Shown in pieces: positions 1-10,720 of a stretch of DNA of 64,000 bases (positions are counted from its first letter, which is position 1; the number at the start of each line of letters is the position of its first letter). Below the pieces are notes generated by a model that had not been told where the DNA came from, made no database searches, and saw only the letters and a program-made list of their open reading frames with translations. The stretch lies in NCBI GenBank assembly GCA_030762175.1, contig CM060831.1, positions 143,851,001 through 143,915,000 on the forward strand, read 5' to 3'. Source of the stretch: Metallyticus violacea. Its lineage: Eukaryota > Arthropoda > Insecta > Mantodea > Metallyticidae. The translations under genes were made by a program, and so were the position numbers.

Positions 1-53
1 TGTAATCTGGACCTGAACGCTCTCTGAAAAATATAAGACAGGTGTATCTATTT

Positions 54-55
<2 letters not shown>

Positions 56-108
<53 letters not shown>
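56..108. repeat. (AT)n microsatellite
   Basis: Uninterrupted alternating AT for about 50 bases. Confidence 0.97.
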
Positions 109-929
109 CTGTGCTCTTGACGAACATGGAGGGACTAAGATATGAAATCAGCCAGTACACACCATGAGTAGTTAACATTGCTTTGGCATTGCATTAGACC
201 TCTGTTTCCGAAACGTTTTCGACTCGCGATCTTCCTTCATAAAGATCTGAGTTGAATGAGCCCCTTATTAAAATATAAAAATTTTAACAACCTTAAATTA
301 GCCTAAAGAACTGCAGTTAGAGTAAAAAGGCCAACATTAAAATTTCCCTCCAAAATTGACGCAACCAGCTTAAAATATTAAACCCGAAATTAAACAGTTA
401 AGTTAATAATGCAATAAATATTTGCCTATCTTTAAAGTCACATATTTATATTGCATATTTTATTCTAAATCAGACACTGAAATTACTTTTCTTGTATTAA
501 TGAAAATTTTATGTAATGATAGAATTTCTTGCGGGCTTAATTAACATCGGTACAAGTTGGTTCAGCATTTTAAACTTCTCTATTAATGTGCAAGTTTTCG
601 TTATACATTTACTCAGTTCTTTATTGGAAATTGTTTTGGATGGCACAAGAAGCATACAAGTTAAACCAACTTTCAGAACACTTAAACACGAAGTAAATTT
701 CTAGATTTATTTTTAAATAAAAATAAAGATCTCTCGAGCAAATATGTGGACGAAAACGATAATTAAGTTGTTATGACTTTAATCCCTAACATTGGAAACT
801 CCTTTAAACTTAGTCAGAAACCATTAATGACAAGTTTTTCGTAAGTTGACATTGCCAGAAGCGGTCTTGTTAAGGAAACAACTTTCTGCTGTCACTAAAT
901 ATCTAAACATGTATCTCATTTCAAAGAAC

Positions 930-931
<2 letters not shown>

Positions 932-969
<38 letters not shown>
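932..969. repeat. (AT)n microsatellite
   Basis: Uninterrupted alternating AT for nearly 40 bases. Confidence 0.97.
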
Positions 970-971
<2 letters not shown>

Positions 972-1634
972 ACACAATTCTATATTCCAAGTTGTAAATT
1001 GTAAAATAAAACCCGAAAGTCGTCAATAGATAAAACAATTGGCAAACCCCTTGCAAGATTTTAGGAAATCCCAGGCGGCTCGCGAATCACAGTTTGAGTA
1101 AAAGTACGCTAGTGTAATGATACAAATAATTTAAAACAGTGAGTGACAATTATATTATATTATATAGTAGTAGTGAAATTTACTTTGCTGTTTAGAGAAA
1201 AAGAGATTTTACTTTCCTTGTGCATTTTCAAGTCAGAATGAACCTGCCTGAAGAAGAAGATCGCTCAGGGCATCTCTCAAGAGTAAAAAGGAAAATAAGT
1301 GTGTTGAAGAAAGTATAGCAAACGTTGAGAGTAAATCCACAGTGTACATTCGCTTATATAAATAGCACTGAATATTGCATTAGTGATGGTGATACTGGCA
1401 TACCACTGTTGTAATAATTAATGCAAATGGGAGAGCTTAGTAAATGACCCCATGGAATTTATCAACTACACATTTTTGTAACCCATGGAGATTTCATATA
1501 AAATGTGACAGTAAAACACTGAGAATGAAAGGAATTTAAGGATTATTATTAAAAAAAAAACGGAACCAATTAAAATATTCTGGATTAATAACTTCATCTC
1601 AGGAATTTTTGCAGTCGCATTCGTTGTTGCCAGA

Positions 1635-1635
1635 A

Positions 1636-1676
<41 letters not shown>

Positions 1677-1693
1677 GATTAATAATAATAATA
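1635..1693. repeat. (AAT)n microsatellite
   Basis: Trinucleotide AAT/TAA run with one interruption near 1677. Confidence 0.96.
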
Positions 1694-3042
1694 GTGGAAG
1701 CGGGTGGAAGGTAAATATTCACTACAATACAGAAATAAAGCAACAGTCCTAGGTTTGGCTCTTCCTAAAACAAGAGTGATGAAGTAAGAAGTTTGCAAAG
1801 GTGTAATCTGTTGTTCTCTACTGCGTACGTTGTGACAGATTCTCCTGGTTTAAAATACAAACAGAGCAATTTAAAAGTCCCGCATGATCGGCCGATCTGC
1901 AAACTTGTCATCGTTCAGATCCCCTACAGGCACGCGCGATGCTAATTTCTTTTGGCACAATTTCCCCCAAATTTTTTTGCTTATGAGAACGTGATTGTCA
2001 AGCAATATAAACAAATAAATATATCGGATCAAATGGACTAATAAAAGGAGCCGAGAGCAATCGGGAAGCTCGCTCGATTCTTCTGCTTTCTCTGGACGGC
2101 TGAAAATGATGCTCCTAAATGTAATTTTAGACCGTCGTCTAAAAATGGATTATTACGCTTGAATATCGATAAATACATAATAAAATATTTAAATTATCAT
2201 TATGTCCGAGAAAAAGAAAAACAAGATCCTTTTTTTTCAGAAATAAGAATGATCAGCTCCGTGCATTAAAAACCCCTAAAGAGTGAACATAACCTAATTC
2301 AAGATATGGAGAATTATGGCAAACAGCTGTTCCTCCAACTTGCTCTTATATGACGTCACTTCTAACTTTTTACTAACACTTTACCAATGTAGAATTTCTT
2401 TCGTGGAATAGAAAGTCACAAGACCATAGGTTTGTGAAACAAGGTCCAGGAAACTGCAAGGAACAAAATATCGCGATCATGAGGGCCAATTGGAGCCCTA
2501 TCCCCTGAATCACCTTGCTTACAAAATACTGAGTTACACGAAAACTGAGCAGGAAAATGAGATAAGTTTTCATAGCTGAAAGCGAACGCATATATTACAG
2601 ACGAAGCAGCCAATGAACTAAAGAGGAAACAGTCACCCAGCTAAAGATCTCTACCGCTAATGAAAAGAAAACACTTGCGAAGCCTCGCTAGACAATCCCG
2701 CAGTACAAAAAGCCACTATCTGAAGCCACAGGCAAGGCTTTCCCGGGAAATGTCCGAACGGCCCATAATGTTCAACCAACCGAAGTTTACTGCAAACCAC
2801 AAGTTGCTCAAACTCTAATGAAAGTCGTAAACGTTTGAAATCCTCCCAATCTTGCGGAGACGGAGATGGAGGTTGGAAAAGGGCTTCTAACCGGCGTCTG
2901 TCATAAATCCTATCTCTTTAAATGAAATTTGCCTTTTAAAGCCGAAACCGGACAAGTTGCCACGTGTCGCGCTGTGCTTGCGCCTGGCATAAGATGAGCA
3001 TTACCCTGAACGAAAGTTACTCCATTCACTCCAATAGGGTGA

Positions 3043-3086
<44 letters not shown>
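3043..3086. repeat. (ATT)n microsatellite
   Basis: Clean ATT trinucleotide run. Confidence 0.96.
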
Positions 3087-3444
3087 GCAAACATTTTTAT
3101 AACTTACGCATAATTCAATTATATCTGAAGAGAAATTTTTAAGAAAAAGTTTGGAATGTTAAAACCTGTATATTGAAAGGAAAGTTTATGGAAATTAAAG
3201 GATGCATTTCTTTTTGGTTTATATAGTGAAGCTATTTTGTCGAACTTTCATTTTAAAGGCACGTCAGGTGTTTCTTTATAAGGCTCTCGCAAGAGCAAAA
3301 ATCATCTGTTAAATACTAAAACCTGTTTTTGTAGCGAATTTCGAAGGAATGTAAGTACTGCGGTTATACCCATGAAACGATTTTTTTTAAAAAAAAAGTC
3401 TTCAAATTTCCATCGGTCCCATTTACTAGACACCGAAAATGACA

Positions 3445-3728
3445 TTTTTTTAATGGTGTTTAACGCCCGTTTTTACTACTGAGGCACCACATGCGGTGAA
3501 CACTGGTGATACATGAGATGAAATGATAAATTGGGAAAGGATTTTTTTTTTAAGGAAGGAAACGTCCCAGGCCTAAGTTTAGGGTACCTCCCCGGCATTT
3601 GTCAGTTATGAAGACTGAGGAAAACCTGCAAAAAACCTCTGTCAGGGAGGACGGTGCTGGCGGGATTCGAACCCCAGACCTCCCGCTCACGAGTCCGCGC
3701 CTTAACGACCTCGGCCACCAGTGGCGGT
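3445..3728 (-). mobile_element. tRNA-derived SINE, family 1 (copy a)
   Basis: Full-length copy read on the minus strand. The head near 3728 has a tRNA-like A box (TGGCCGAGGTCGTTAAGGCG) and B box (GGTTCGAATCC), resembling Leu/Ser-type tRNA. The body carries the family's conserved middle (a CTGAGG...CCTCAG inverted pair, then TGCCGGGGAGGTACCC). The 3' end is the CGGGCGTTAAACACCATT tail. It lies inside element copy 1 and is absent from copy 2, so it inserted later. Adjacent AT and poly-T tracts hide any target-site duplication. Confidence 0.88.
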
Positions 3729-3730
3729 AA

Positions 3731-3737
3731 AAAAAAA

Positions 3738-3801
<64 letters not shown>

Positions 3802-3805
3802 TATA
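3731..3805. repeat. (AT)n microsatellite
   Basis: AT run with a poly-A lead and two AC interruptions, just upstream of the ~142 bp array. Copy 2 has CG/CA and short AT repeats at the equivalent place (49224-49280). Confidence 0.93.
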
Positions 3806-3835
3806 GTATGTGTGTCAATGAAATTCGATAGATTC

Positions 3836-4945
3836 CTTTAAAACAAATTTATACAAGTAGTTTCCGAAAATCATGGCAATCAGGCGATTAGAAGTGGGGT
3901 ACAGGTGAAAAATGAATGGAGGCTAAAGCGAAATATAACAACCGCTCTGGCAGCTGCAATTTTAAAACTTTTAAAAGAAAGTCGGTATACACCATTGAAA
4001 TAAAATAATAAAAATAGCAGTTTCTGAAAGCCAATGAAATCGGAATATTAGGAGAGGGGTTGTCTAAAACGCAAAATTTAAAAATTGCTCTAACGGCATT
4101 AATGTTCATTTTTCGCAACGAAAATCCGTATATACTATTTAACTAAAATAAGAAAAATAGTTTCTAAAAATAAGGGAGATCGGGACATTAGGAGGGAGGG
4201 TTTACCTGAAACCCAAATTTTAAAAATCGCTCTCGCAGCACCAATATTTGTATTTCACAACAAAACTCAGCATATACCATTTTAAATAAATAAGAAAAAC
4301 AGTTTCTGAAAATCATCGAAATCAGATTATTAGAAGTAGGGATTTACCTGACACCAAAAATTTAAAAATTACAATATTTGCTTTTATGCAACAAAACAAC
4401 ATATACCATTACCACCACGAGTGGCCGAGGTCGTTAAGGCGCGGACTCGTGAGCGGGAGGTCTGGGGTTCTAATCCCACCGGGAACGTCCTCTCTACTGG
4501 TTTTTTTTTTTCCAGGTTTTCCTCAGTACTCATGACTGGCAAATGCCGGGGAGGTACCCTAAACTTAGGCCTGGAACGCTTCCTTCCTTTATATATATCC
4601 TTCCCAATATATCATTTCATCTCGTGTATCATCAGTGTTCACCGCCTGTGGTGTCGCAGTAGTAAAAACGGGCGTTAAACACTGCTATATATATATACAT
4701 TAAATAAAATAATACAGTTTCTGAAAAATCAGGAAAATCGGGCCATTAGGAATGGGGTGTTTATGTAAAACCCAAAATATAAAAATCTATTAGCTCTAGC
4801 GACACCTATATTTGTTTCTTCATAACAAACTTATCATTTAAATAAAATATATCATTTAAATAAAATAAGAGTTTCTGAAAATTATGGAAATTGGACCATT
4901 AGGAGTAGGAGTATACTTGAAAACCGAAATTCAAAAAGGGATCTT
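3836..4945 (+). repeat. Tandem array of ~142 bp units, split by a SINE
   Basis: Each unit begins with AGTTTCTGAAAATCA, then a conserved ATCGGGCCATTAGGAG segment, TTTACCTGAAACCC, AAATTTAAAAATCGCTCT and a closing TATACCATTTAAATAAAATA. Unit starts are at 3859, 4019, 4159, 4301, 4716 and 4870. The unit beginning at 4301 is interrupted by a SINE at 4412-4692. The last unit is partial. Units have diverged from one another, so the array is not freshly amplified. No open frame runs through the units and I see no coding role. Confidence 0.88.
4412..4692 (+). mobile_element. tRNA-derived SINE, family 1 (copy b)
   Basis: Full-length insertion in the ~142 bp array. The tRNA-like head is followed by the B box with one change (GGTTCTAATCC near 4466-4476), the conserved body and the GGGCGTTAAACACT tail. 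It is flanked by ATATACCATTA at 4401-4411 and ATATACATTA at 4693-4702, a target-site duplication differing by one deleted base. The duplicated bases belong to the tandem unit, confirming insertion into the array. Confidence 0.92.
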
Positions 4946-5378
4946 GCGTTTAATTTTCTCTCTATTCTTCTAAAAAAAAAGCACAAATTAATTGATCATA
5001 TAAACTGTATTTATAATGATATGTATGTTTTATATTTGATAAAAACATCGTCGTCAAGATAGAAAATGTGAAACATTAATCTAGTATGTGTTAAAGAATT
5101 AAATTTGTGTGTAACAGCGCTCTGTATCAGCCTTCAGAGAACGTTTGCGTTACATGTTTTTATTGTATTAACATTTAAATTAAATTTCAAAGCCAATGAA
5201 AACTATGAACTTTTCGATTGTTTATTATTGAGTGTGTGTAAAGGTGAGTGATAAAAAGGTGCAATTTCACGTACTCTTACTACAATTCTCACACAGTATA
5301 ACTTTGTCTATCAGTGGTCATTTATTTCATTTAATTAAAGTATATCATTAGTTTCAGTGATTTGATTCAACAACTACA

Positions 5379-5419
<41 letters not shown>
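5379..5419. repeat. (GAT)n microsatellite
   Basis: Clean GAT/ATG run inside element copy 1. The equivalent place in copy 2 carries an ATT/TTA run (47913-47947): the position is conserved although the motif differs. Confidence 0.96.
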
Positions 5420-5420
<1 letters not shown>

Positions 5421-5640
5421 CTAAAAATGTGGTTTCTCTTTTGTGATACTTATAGAGTGAAAAAAATAATTTTGTTTTTCCAATACCACACAGTAATGGA
5501 ATAACTTCATTTTATTAGTTAATAAGGCTAATTTGGATTTTATATTCATTTTATTGAAAGTTACTCTACTAGGTGAGGAATTCGCATAGTTTACGCAGTT
5601 CCTGCGTGAGGGACTTTTTTTTTTCCTTGTGTAAGTTGAA

Positions 5641-7080
5641 CAGTTGTAGGAATGTTTCTATAGCAACAAACTTATCTTTAAAATAAATGAACTTCAATAC
5701 GAAATGTTATCCACGACATAAAAGTTGTTCAACGCTGTCCTTAGATGCGATTTGTTTTTATAAAATTTTCTTTTTAATAATTAAGATTTGATCTGTCTGA
5801 GCGTTTTCCCATAACTCTCCATTTTATTTTTATTAAATTGTGCATTACTTATAAAAATACTGTATTATAACGTTTGTCCAAAAACAATAACTAGCTTTTA
5901 TCAGGCTAATTTAGCATATGAACCAAATGTTTCTTAGTCTTTGTAATCTTTTCAACCACGCTTCAGTGTGTTTGAAGCCTTCGCACGCTTGCTTGGAAGG
6001 AAAGACTGGGCAGTGGCGTATAATCAGCGAATCCAAAGTCTTGCCTGTTTATGCAGATGACCGCGTAAAATCTCCAAGAACAGTTGCGCGAAGTTCCGCT
6101 TCAACAACCTCCGTGCAGGCGCTTAAACACTTGCTCAAGTCGGCGAGGGGGTGGGGAGGGATTGTTACGGCACGTCGCTAATTAACTGAATACGTTTCTC
6201 AAGCAGCTAAACTACTCTCTGCTTCTACAGCATCTGCACCTTAAAGGTTTAGAAGTTTCTCCCTACGGTTTCAAACAAGAAGGCCGGTAAGTATTTGATC
6301 GCCCATTCACTCCGTTGATCGTCAGATAACATGGCTTAAGACTAGCAAACTGTAGTGTGTTTAGCAAATTTTTGGGACGTTTTTGTAGAATTTCATGAAA
6401 TATATTCTCATCTTAACCTTACATCTTAGATTTCAAACACATGTTTAATGTCTTAAATTAAGTTTCGTAGTTTTTTTAAATGAACAACAGCACTCACTTT
6501 GTCATTTGTTACTTTATCTCACCTGTAGTGTGTGTGTTCAAAACCTCTTGACGTTTGAGGCGTATCCACCCACATGCACTAAAAGTGCTGTATTGCCTCA
6601 TATAGACAGTATTTCTAGCTGTGAAACTACAAATGAGAAACCAAATGCATTCGGAAAAAATATTTAATTACAGAGACTTTACTTACAAGTTTTCAGGATA
6701 AAGTTAGACATTTGTTCTTGAATATGTGCAAACAAGAATCATATTACTACACAAAGTGTTTAATAAATACATTTTATACCGGAAATTCCACATAATTTTA
6801 TTCCTAGTGTCATTAGAGATGAATAGTTAAATGTTGCACATGTATTACATCCTAGAAGAAGGTGAAAATGAATTCTGAAGATGCCCTATAATGCTTTATG
6901 ACTGCCCTGAGCATTGGTTAACCAAAACCTCCTCATCGACATGATTTAACAGATACTAAAGGTTTTTTAAAAAATCACGCAGGATTTAAATTGCGCGCCA
7001 TTTTATTCTCGTTGATTGGCAACGCTCTCTGAAGCACACGTTATAGCAATCACATTCCGGTTAGTAATGAGTTAGTTATG
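5641..7080. other. No recognised gene
   Basis: AT-rich sequence with a GC-richer patch at about 5960-6260. An 87-codon open frame (5918-6181) covers that patch but has no family resemblance I recognise. No SINE or transposase similarity was seen. Confidence 0.5.
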
Positions 7081-7770
7081 GAGAAATACACGGTGTTGGA
7101 GTGCATCAACTATCATGAAAACATATTAAAATATGGGGAGTGTTGTGCTGAAACCGCGTGCAAATTACATGGTATGTTTGGATGAAAAAACGCGCCAAAC
7201 GAAACGACTGTAAAAAAAGACTTGTTCAAAAGTTTGAACAAATAGTTTCGGTGATAGACAACAAAGAAGTGAGCGTCCTCGTACTGGACGCTCGGCCAAA
7301 AACATTACCGCTGGAATTATTGGGCTGTACTTCTTCAGTGCAGTAACTGTCAATGGTGTAAGTTACCGCGAGATAATAACAGAACTTTTGTGGCATCAGT
7401 TGGAAACCATGGATTTTGGTTGATGTTGATGAGATGTAGTTCGAGCAGGATGGCGCTACGTATCATGCGGCTCGCGAAACCATTGATTTGTTACAGCAGA
7501 ATTTTTATGGGTGATTGATTTTGCGCAATAGTAGCATAATTGGCTACCAAGGTCACATGATCTTACACCGTGTGACTTTTATCTTTGGAATAAGGTTTAC
7601 AGCAAATCATACCAACCATTCCTGAACTTAAAGAAGAAATCTGACGTGCTGTCGCAGCAATTGACCCACAAGTCTGCGAAAATGTTGCTGCAAATTTGTT
7701 AAAAGAGTGTATGAGTGTCACATTAGACGTGGAGAACATTTGCCGGATATTATTTTCCCTATATAATTGG
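7081..7770 (+). pseudogene. Decayed Tc1/mariner-superfamily DDE transposase (DUF4817-type)
   Basis: Read across frames, the plus strand gives an N-terminal helix-turn-helix-like start (MEKYTVLECINYHEN), a GPYFF...VTVNG segment near 7320-7360, the catalytic-domain motif EQDGATYHAA near 7440-7475, and CDFYLW-like residues near 7570-7590. These are landmarks, in order, of the insect DDE superfamily endonuclease type that often has DUF4817 at its start. Stops and frameshifts interrupt every domain (for example a TGA just after the YFG-like residues near 7510), so it cannot encode a protein. A SINE begins about 90 bp downstream at 7863. Confidence 0.8.
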
Positions 7771-7862
7771 TGTGTATGTTATTTAAGAGTATGTCTCAAC
7801 TTTGCAAATTCATGTATTAATAAAGGTTCATTTTGTAAATTTAAATACTGCGTTACTTTTGA

Positions 7863-8151
7863 TTGTTGATTGATTTGGTTTATTTATGGACGCTCTTTTA
7901 ACATCTCAGGTCACCAGCGTCCCATTCAATTCAGGGCATGAAACGGCCGACAAATTTTGCTCAGAGGCCTCTTCTCTTCAGGCTTGAGGTTCTTTTTCAT
8001 GCCGTAAATATACGACACGGAACACAAGGCTTTACTTCCCTTCCGAAGGAAGCCATACTTAGGATTTTTACGCCCGAAAAATCCATCGATCCTGGCCGGG
8101 TTTGAACCTGGGATCTTGGGTTTAGAAGGCAAGTAAGATTATCACTACACT
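7863..8151 (-). mobile_element. tRNA-derived SINE, family 2 (copy a)
   Basis: Minus-strand copy. The head near 8151 has an A box like AGTGTAGTGATAATC and a B box in GGTTCAAACCC. The body holds GGATCGATGGATTTTTCGGGCG and GGGACGCTGGTGACCTGAG, and the tail is the TAAACCAAATCA type. It is bounded by a perfect 12-bp target-site duplication, CGTTACTTTTGA, at 7851-7862 and 8152-8163. The perfect duplication suggests this is one of the younger insertions in the window. Confidence 0.93.
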
Positions 8152-8163
8152 CGTTACTTTTGA

Positions 8164-9164
8164 GACATCGTTTAGAAAGTCAGTCTGTTTTGTGACTGTA
8201 TTCAATGTACTCACTATGTTTTAAGTAGTGTAACAAAAAGTATTCAAGTAATAGTAAAAACCACTTAGCAAAGACACTATAGAAACGGATATAATAGCCC
8301 CGTTATGAAGATAATATTTAATTCTTTAAAAGTTACACAAGTGAAATCTCAGTTTTATGTATGTCATTCCATTAGCTGTTGAGAAACAAAGAATACATCA
8401 AAATGTATGCGTTTTCTTTTGTTATTTAATGTAAACGTTATAGCAGATTTGGCAACGACGCGCTTGCACATAACTGGCTCTCGCGAAGCTCAAGAAGTTT
8501 GTATTGTGCATTATTTTCTACACTTGTCCAACTTATGCACTGTAATGAATTCTAAGAATCACATTAGGACATGTTTCCTAATGATTCTAAGTCGATCTAT
8601 CTGTAAATGTACGATCTATCTGGCTTCTGTACGCCTATACAAAAGTAAATCATACATTTTCGACGGTTGAAGAAATCATGATTCACTGCATTTATATCTT
8701 ATAGAATCTGAAGAAGCTGCATCAGTTCTTACCAAGATCTACGTGGCAGCGAAAGGAGGAATACATTTTTCCTTACAGGAAACAGACATTGATGTCTGTC
8801 ATACGGAATTATTCACATTCCCCTAGAGAAAACTGTACAGTTGGTATAGTTTGTGAAACATCAATTAGTAAGCTGAAAAGAAATTAAGGCATCATATCCG
8901 GTATACGTCAATATCAAATTCTCACCAACTGTCTCCGTATTAGGTACGCAAAGTTTACTCACAAGACAAGAATTTCTCTCCTATCTGCAACACTTGCAAT
9001 GTGAACCCCACTGTTAGCACTTCATACATGACTACAGCAAATACAGAACGAACGCCTATAAGCCAACATTCCGCCCTATGTTTTATGATAAAACTTTTCA
9101 GAAGCACTGACTTTTTTAAAAAAAAATAACATAAATAATACTGTGAGAGAGCAAATCTTTTTTT
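8164..9164. other. No recognised gene
   Basis: About 1 kb of AT-rich sequence with one short open frame (8407-8670) and no similarity I recognise. Confidence 0.5.
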
Positions 9165-9417
9165 AAATAGTGTTAAACGCCCGTTTATACTACTGCTGAG
9201 GCATTACAGGCGATGGACACTCATGATATGCGAGATTAAATGATAAATTAGAAAAGGATTTTCTTTTAAGTCTAAGTTTAGGGTACCTCCCCGGCATTTA
9301 TCATTTATTAGGGCTGAGGAAAACCAGGAAAAAACCTCAGTCAGGGGGGACGGTCTGGCGAAAATGGAACCCCAGATCTTCTGCTCACGAGTCCGCGCCC
9401 TAATGACCTCCGTCGTA
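9165..9417 (-). mobile_element. tRNA-derived SINE, family 1 (copy c, diverged)
   Basis: Minus-strand copy with head near 9417 and 3' tail (GGGCGTTTAAC-type, here GTTAAACGCCCG on the plus strand) near 9165. It is one of the most diverged members: the head lacks the first bases, the B box is damaged, and the GGCCTGGAACG part of the body is missing. The possible flanking duplication (AGCAAATC / AGAAAATC) is weak. Confidence 0.82.
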
Positions 9418-9446
9418 GAAAATCGTAATGTAACACATATATGAGG

Positions 9447-10720
9447 GGTGTTCAATAGTTTATCTATTCCGATATGTCATATCATTGTTGCAGAGCTGAG
9501 TTTGCACTTGCAGGTTGGGAAATATCATGCTTGGCATAGGCACATAGTTACAATCAGTGTGCAGTATAGTATGTCGGTCCTGGTGGTGTAGTGGTTACCA
9601 TACTTGCGTCCTAAACCCAATATCGCGTGTTCAAACCCGGCCAGGATCGATGGATTTTTTCGGACGTAAAAATCCTAAGTATGGCTTCCTTCGAAAGGGA
9701 AGTAAAGCCGTGAGTCCCATGTCGTACATTTACGGCACGAAAGAACCTCAAGCCTGAAAGAAGAGACCTCTGAGCAAAATTTGTCGGCCGTTTCACGCCC
9801 TGAATTGAATGGGACGCTGATGACCTGAGCTGTTAAAGAGTGTCCCCAAATAAAACAAATTAGTCTGCAGTATGCGCTGGGTGGCAAGTGCATTATCTTG
9901 CGGATCTACCTTCGTTGCATTCTTCAGAAATTAAGGGAAAAAGCCTAAAGGGAGGATAAATGCTGTATATGTCAATGATACACCTTCCAAGTGAGCTTTT
10001 AGGCCAAGCAATTTAAGCAATTTAAGTGAGCTTTTAGGCCAAACTAGGAGTCCATTGAAGATTACTCCCACACAAGACGCCGTGTGAAAGAAATGTATCA
10101 AAAAGTGAAAGCTATGATTATGCAAGATGATCATGTCAAAAATACTACAACTATGTGAAAGGTCAGTTCCTGAATGCTGGTAGCATTTCTTCCAGAATGT
10201 TTATCTTTAGGAGAATGTGGACTTTCTCCAAGGGCATTTTGATGACTTTTCCCCAAAGGTTGTTACTGAAGATGACTAAGAAAGCAAACAAGAATTTATA
10301 CAATGGAAGCATAAAGGTTCTACATCTCCAAGAAGTTCCATGTGCAGAAAGCTCATGATGACCAGTGTTTGCGATACAGATGGCGTTCATCTGTTGAAAT
10401 TCATACCAAACAACTCCTGATTCTTCAGTGAAGTACTATATGAGGCTCTCAAGGAAAACTGACTCGTGGGCTTGTTGCTGCTTTATCTTATCACACCCAA
10501 AAAGCAAGAGCTGTGAGTACTCGGAGCTTAACCACCTACCCTACAGTCCAGGCCTGGCCCCGGTGACTATTTTCTCTTTCAAAATCTGAAGAAATATTTT
10601 CATGAACGGACATGTTCGACGATGACATCATGAAAGAGGGGGTATGAGTTGCTTGGAGGACTAAGAGTTGTCCTTAAAATTCCGAAGTGGACTAAAATCA
10701 AGTGAAACTACAGCGAAAAA
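9447..10720 (+). pseudogene. Decayed mariner transposase with a nested SINE
   Basis: The left edge GGGGTGTTCAATAGTTT near 9449 looks like a mariner terminal repeat; compare the GGCTATTCAATAAAG edge of the mariner ending at 43601. Beyond the nested SINE, frame-hopping translation gives mariner landmarks in order: VTEDD near the first catalytic Asp, QWKHKGS near 10298, GVHLLKF near 10385, a damaged HNDNAPAH region (only YHTQKARAV near 10490), and YFLFQNLKKYFHE near 10565-10605. Many stops and frameshifts are present. A 16-base segment (GTGAGCTTTTAGGCCA) is duplicated at about 9990 and 10027. The copy is dead. Confidence 0.72.
9568..9861 (+). mobile_element. tRNA-derived SINE, family 2 (copy b), nested in mariner
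   Basis: The head reads TCCTGGTGGTGTAGTGGTTA (A box region) and GTGTTCAAACCCGG (B box), followed by GGATCGATGGATTTTTTCGG, the shared body and an AAATAAAACAAAT tail. The acceptor-like ends TCCTGG and CCAGGA can pair, as in a tRNA. It is flanked by AGTGTGCAGTAT at 9556-9567 and AGTCTGCAGTAT at 9862-9873 (11 of 12 match). Insertion interrupts the mariner remnant, so this SINE is younger than it. Confidence 0.92.

Larger units (their letters stand above)
1..3042. other. AT-rich spacer, no gene recognised
   Basis: I see no coding region here beyond short chance reading frames. The stretch is AT-rich and contains three microsatellites listed separately. From about 2640 to 3000 the base composition is noticeably richer in G and C than the surroundings, without a long open frame, tRNA or repeat that I recognise; it may be unique host sequence. 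Confidence 0.6.
3305..5640 (+). mobile_element. Minisatellite-bearing noncoding element, copy 1 (Helentron/DINE-like architecture)
   Basis: A noncoding element whose whole length, apart from two SINE insertions, aligns by eye with the reverse complement of about 47690-49430. Order of parts: a 5' block with an anchor near 3331-3360; an AT microsatellite at 3731-3805; a tandem array of ~142 bp units at 3836-4945; a unique block; a GAT microsatellite at 5379-5419; and a 3' block to about 5640 holding a perfect 6-bp-stem, 3-base-loop hairpin at 5593-5607. Without the SINEs it is about 1.75 kb, matching copy 2. Known non-autonomous Helentron-type elements (DINE-1/SINE-like INE-1 of flies, mussel and oyster pearl elements) combine ~150 bp tandem repeats with a microsatellite, so that class is my best guess. 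I found no open frame of a helicase and could not define exact ends. Confidence 0.72.

Noticed and set aside
3550..3798. 82-codon minus-strand frame
   Set aside because: It reads through SINE family 1 and an AT microsatellite (Tyr-Ile repeats); not a gene. The same applies to similar frames in other SINE copies.
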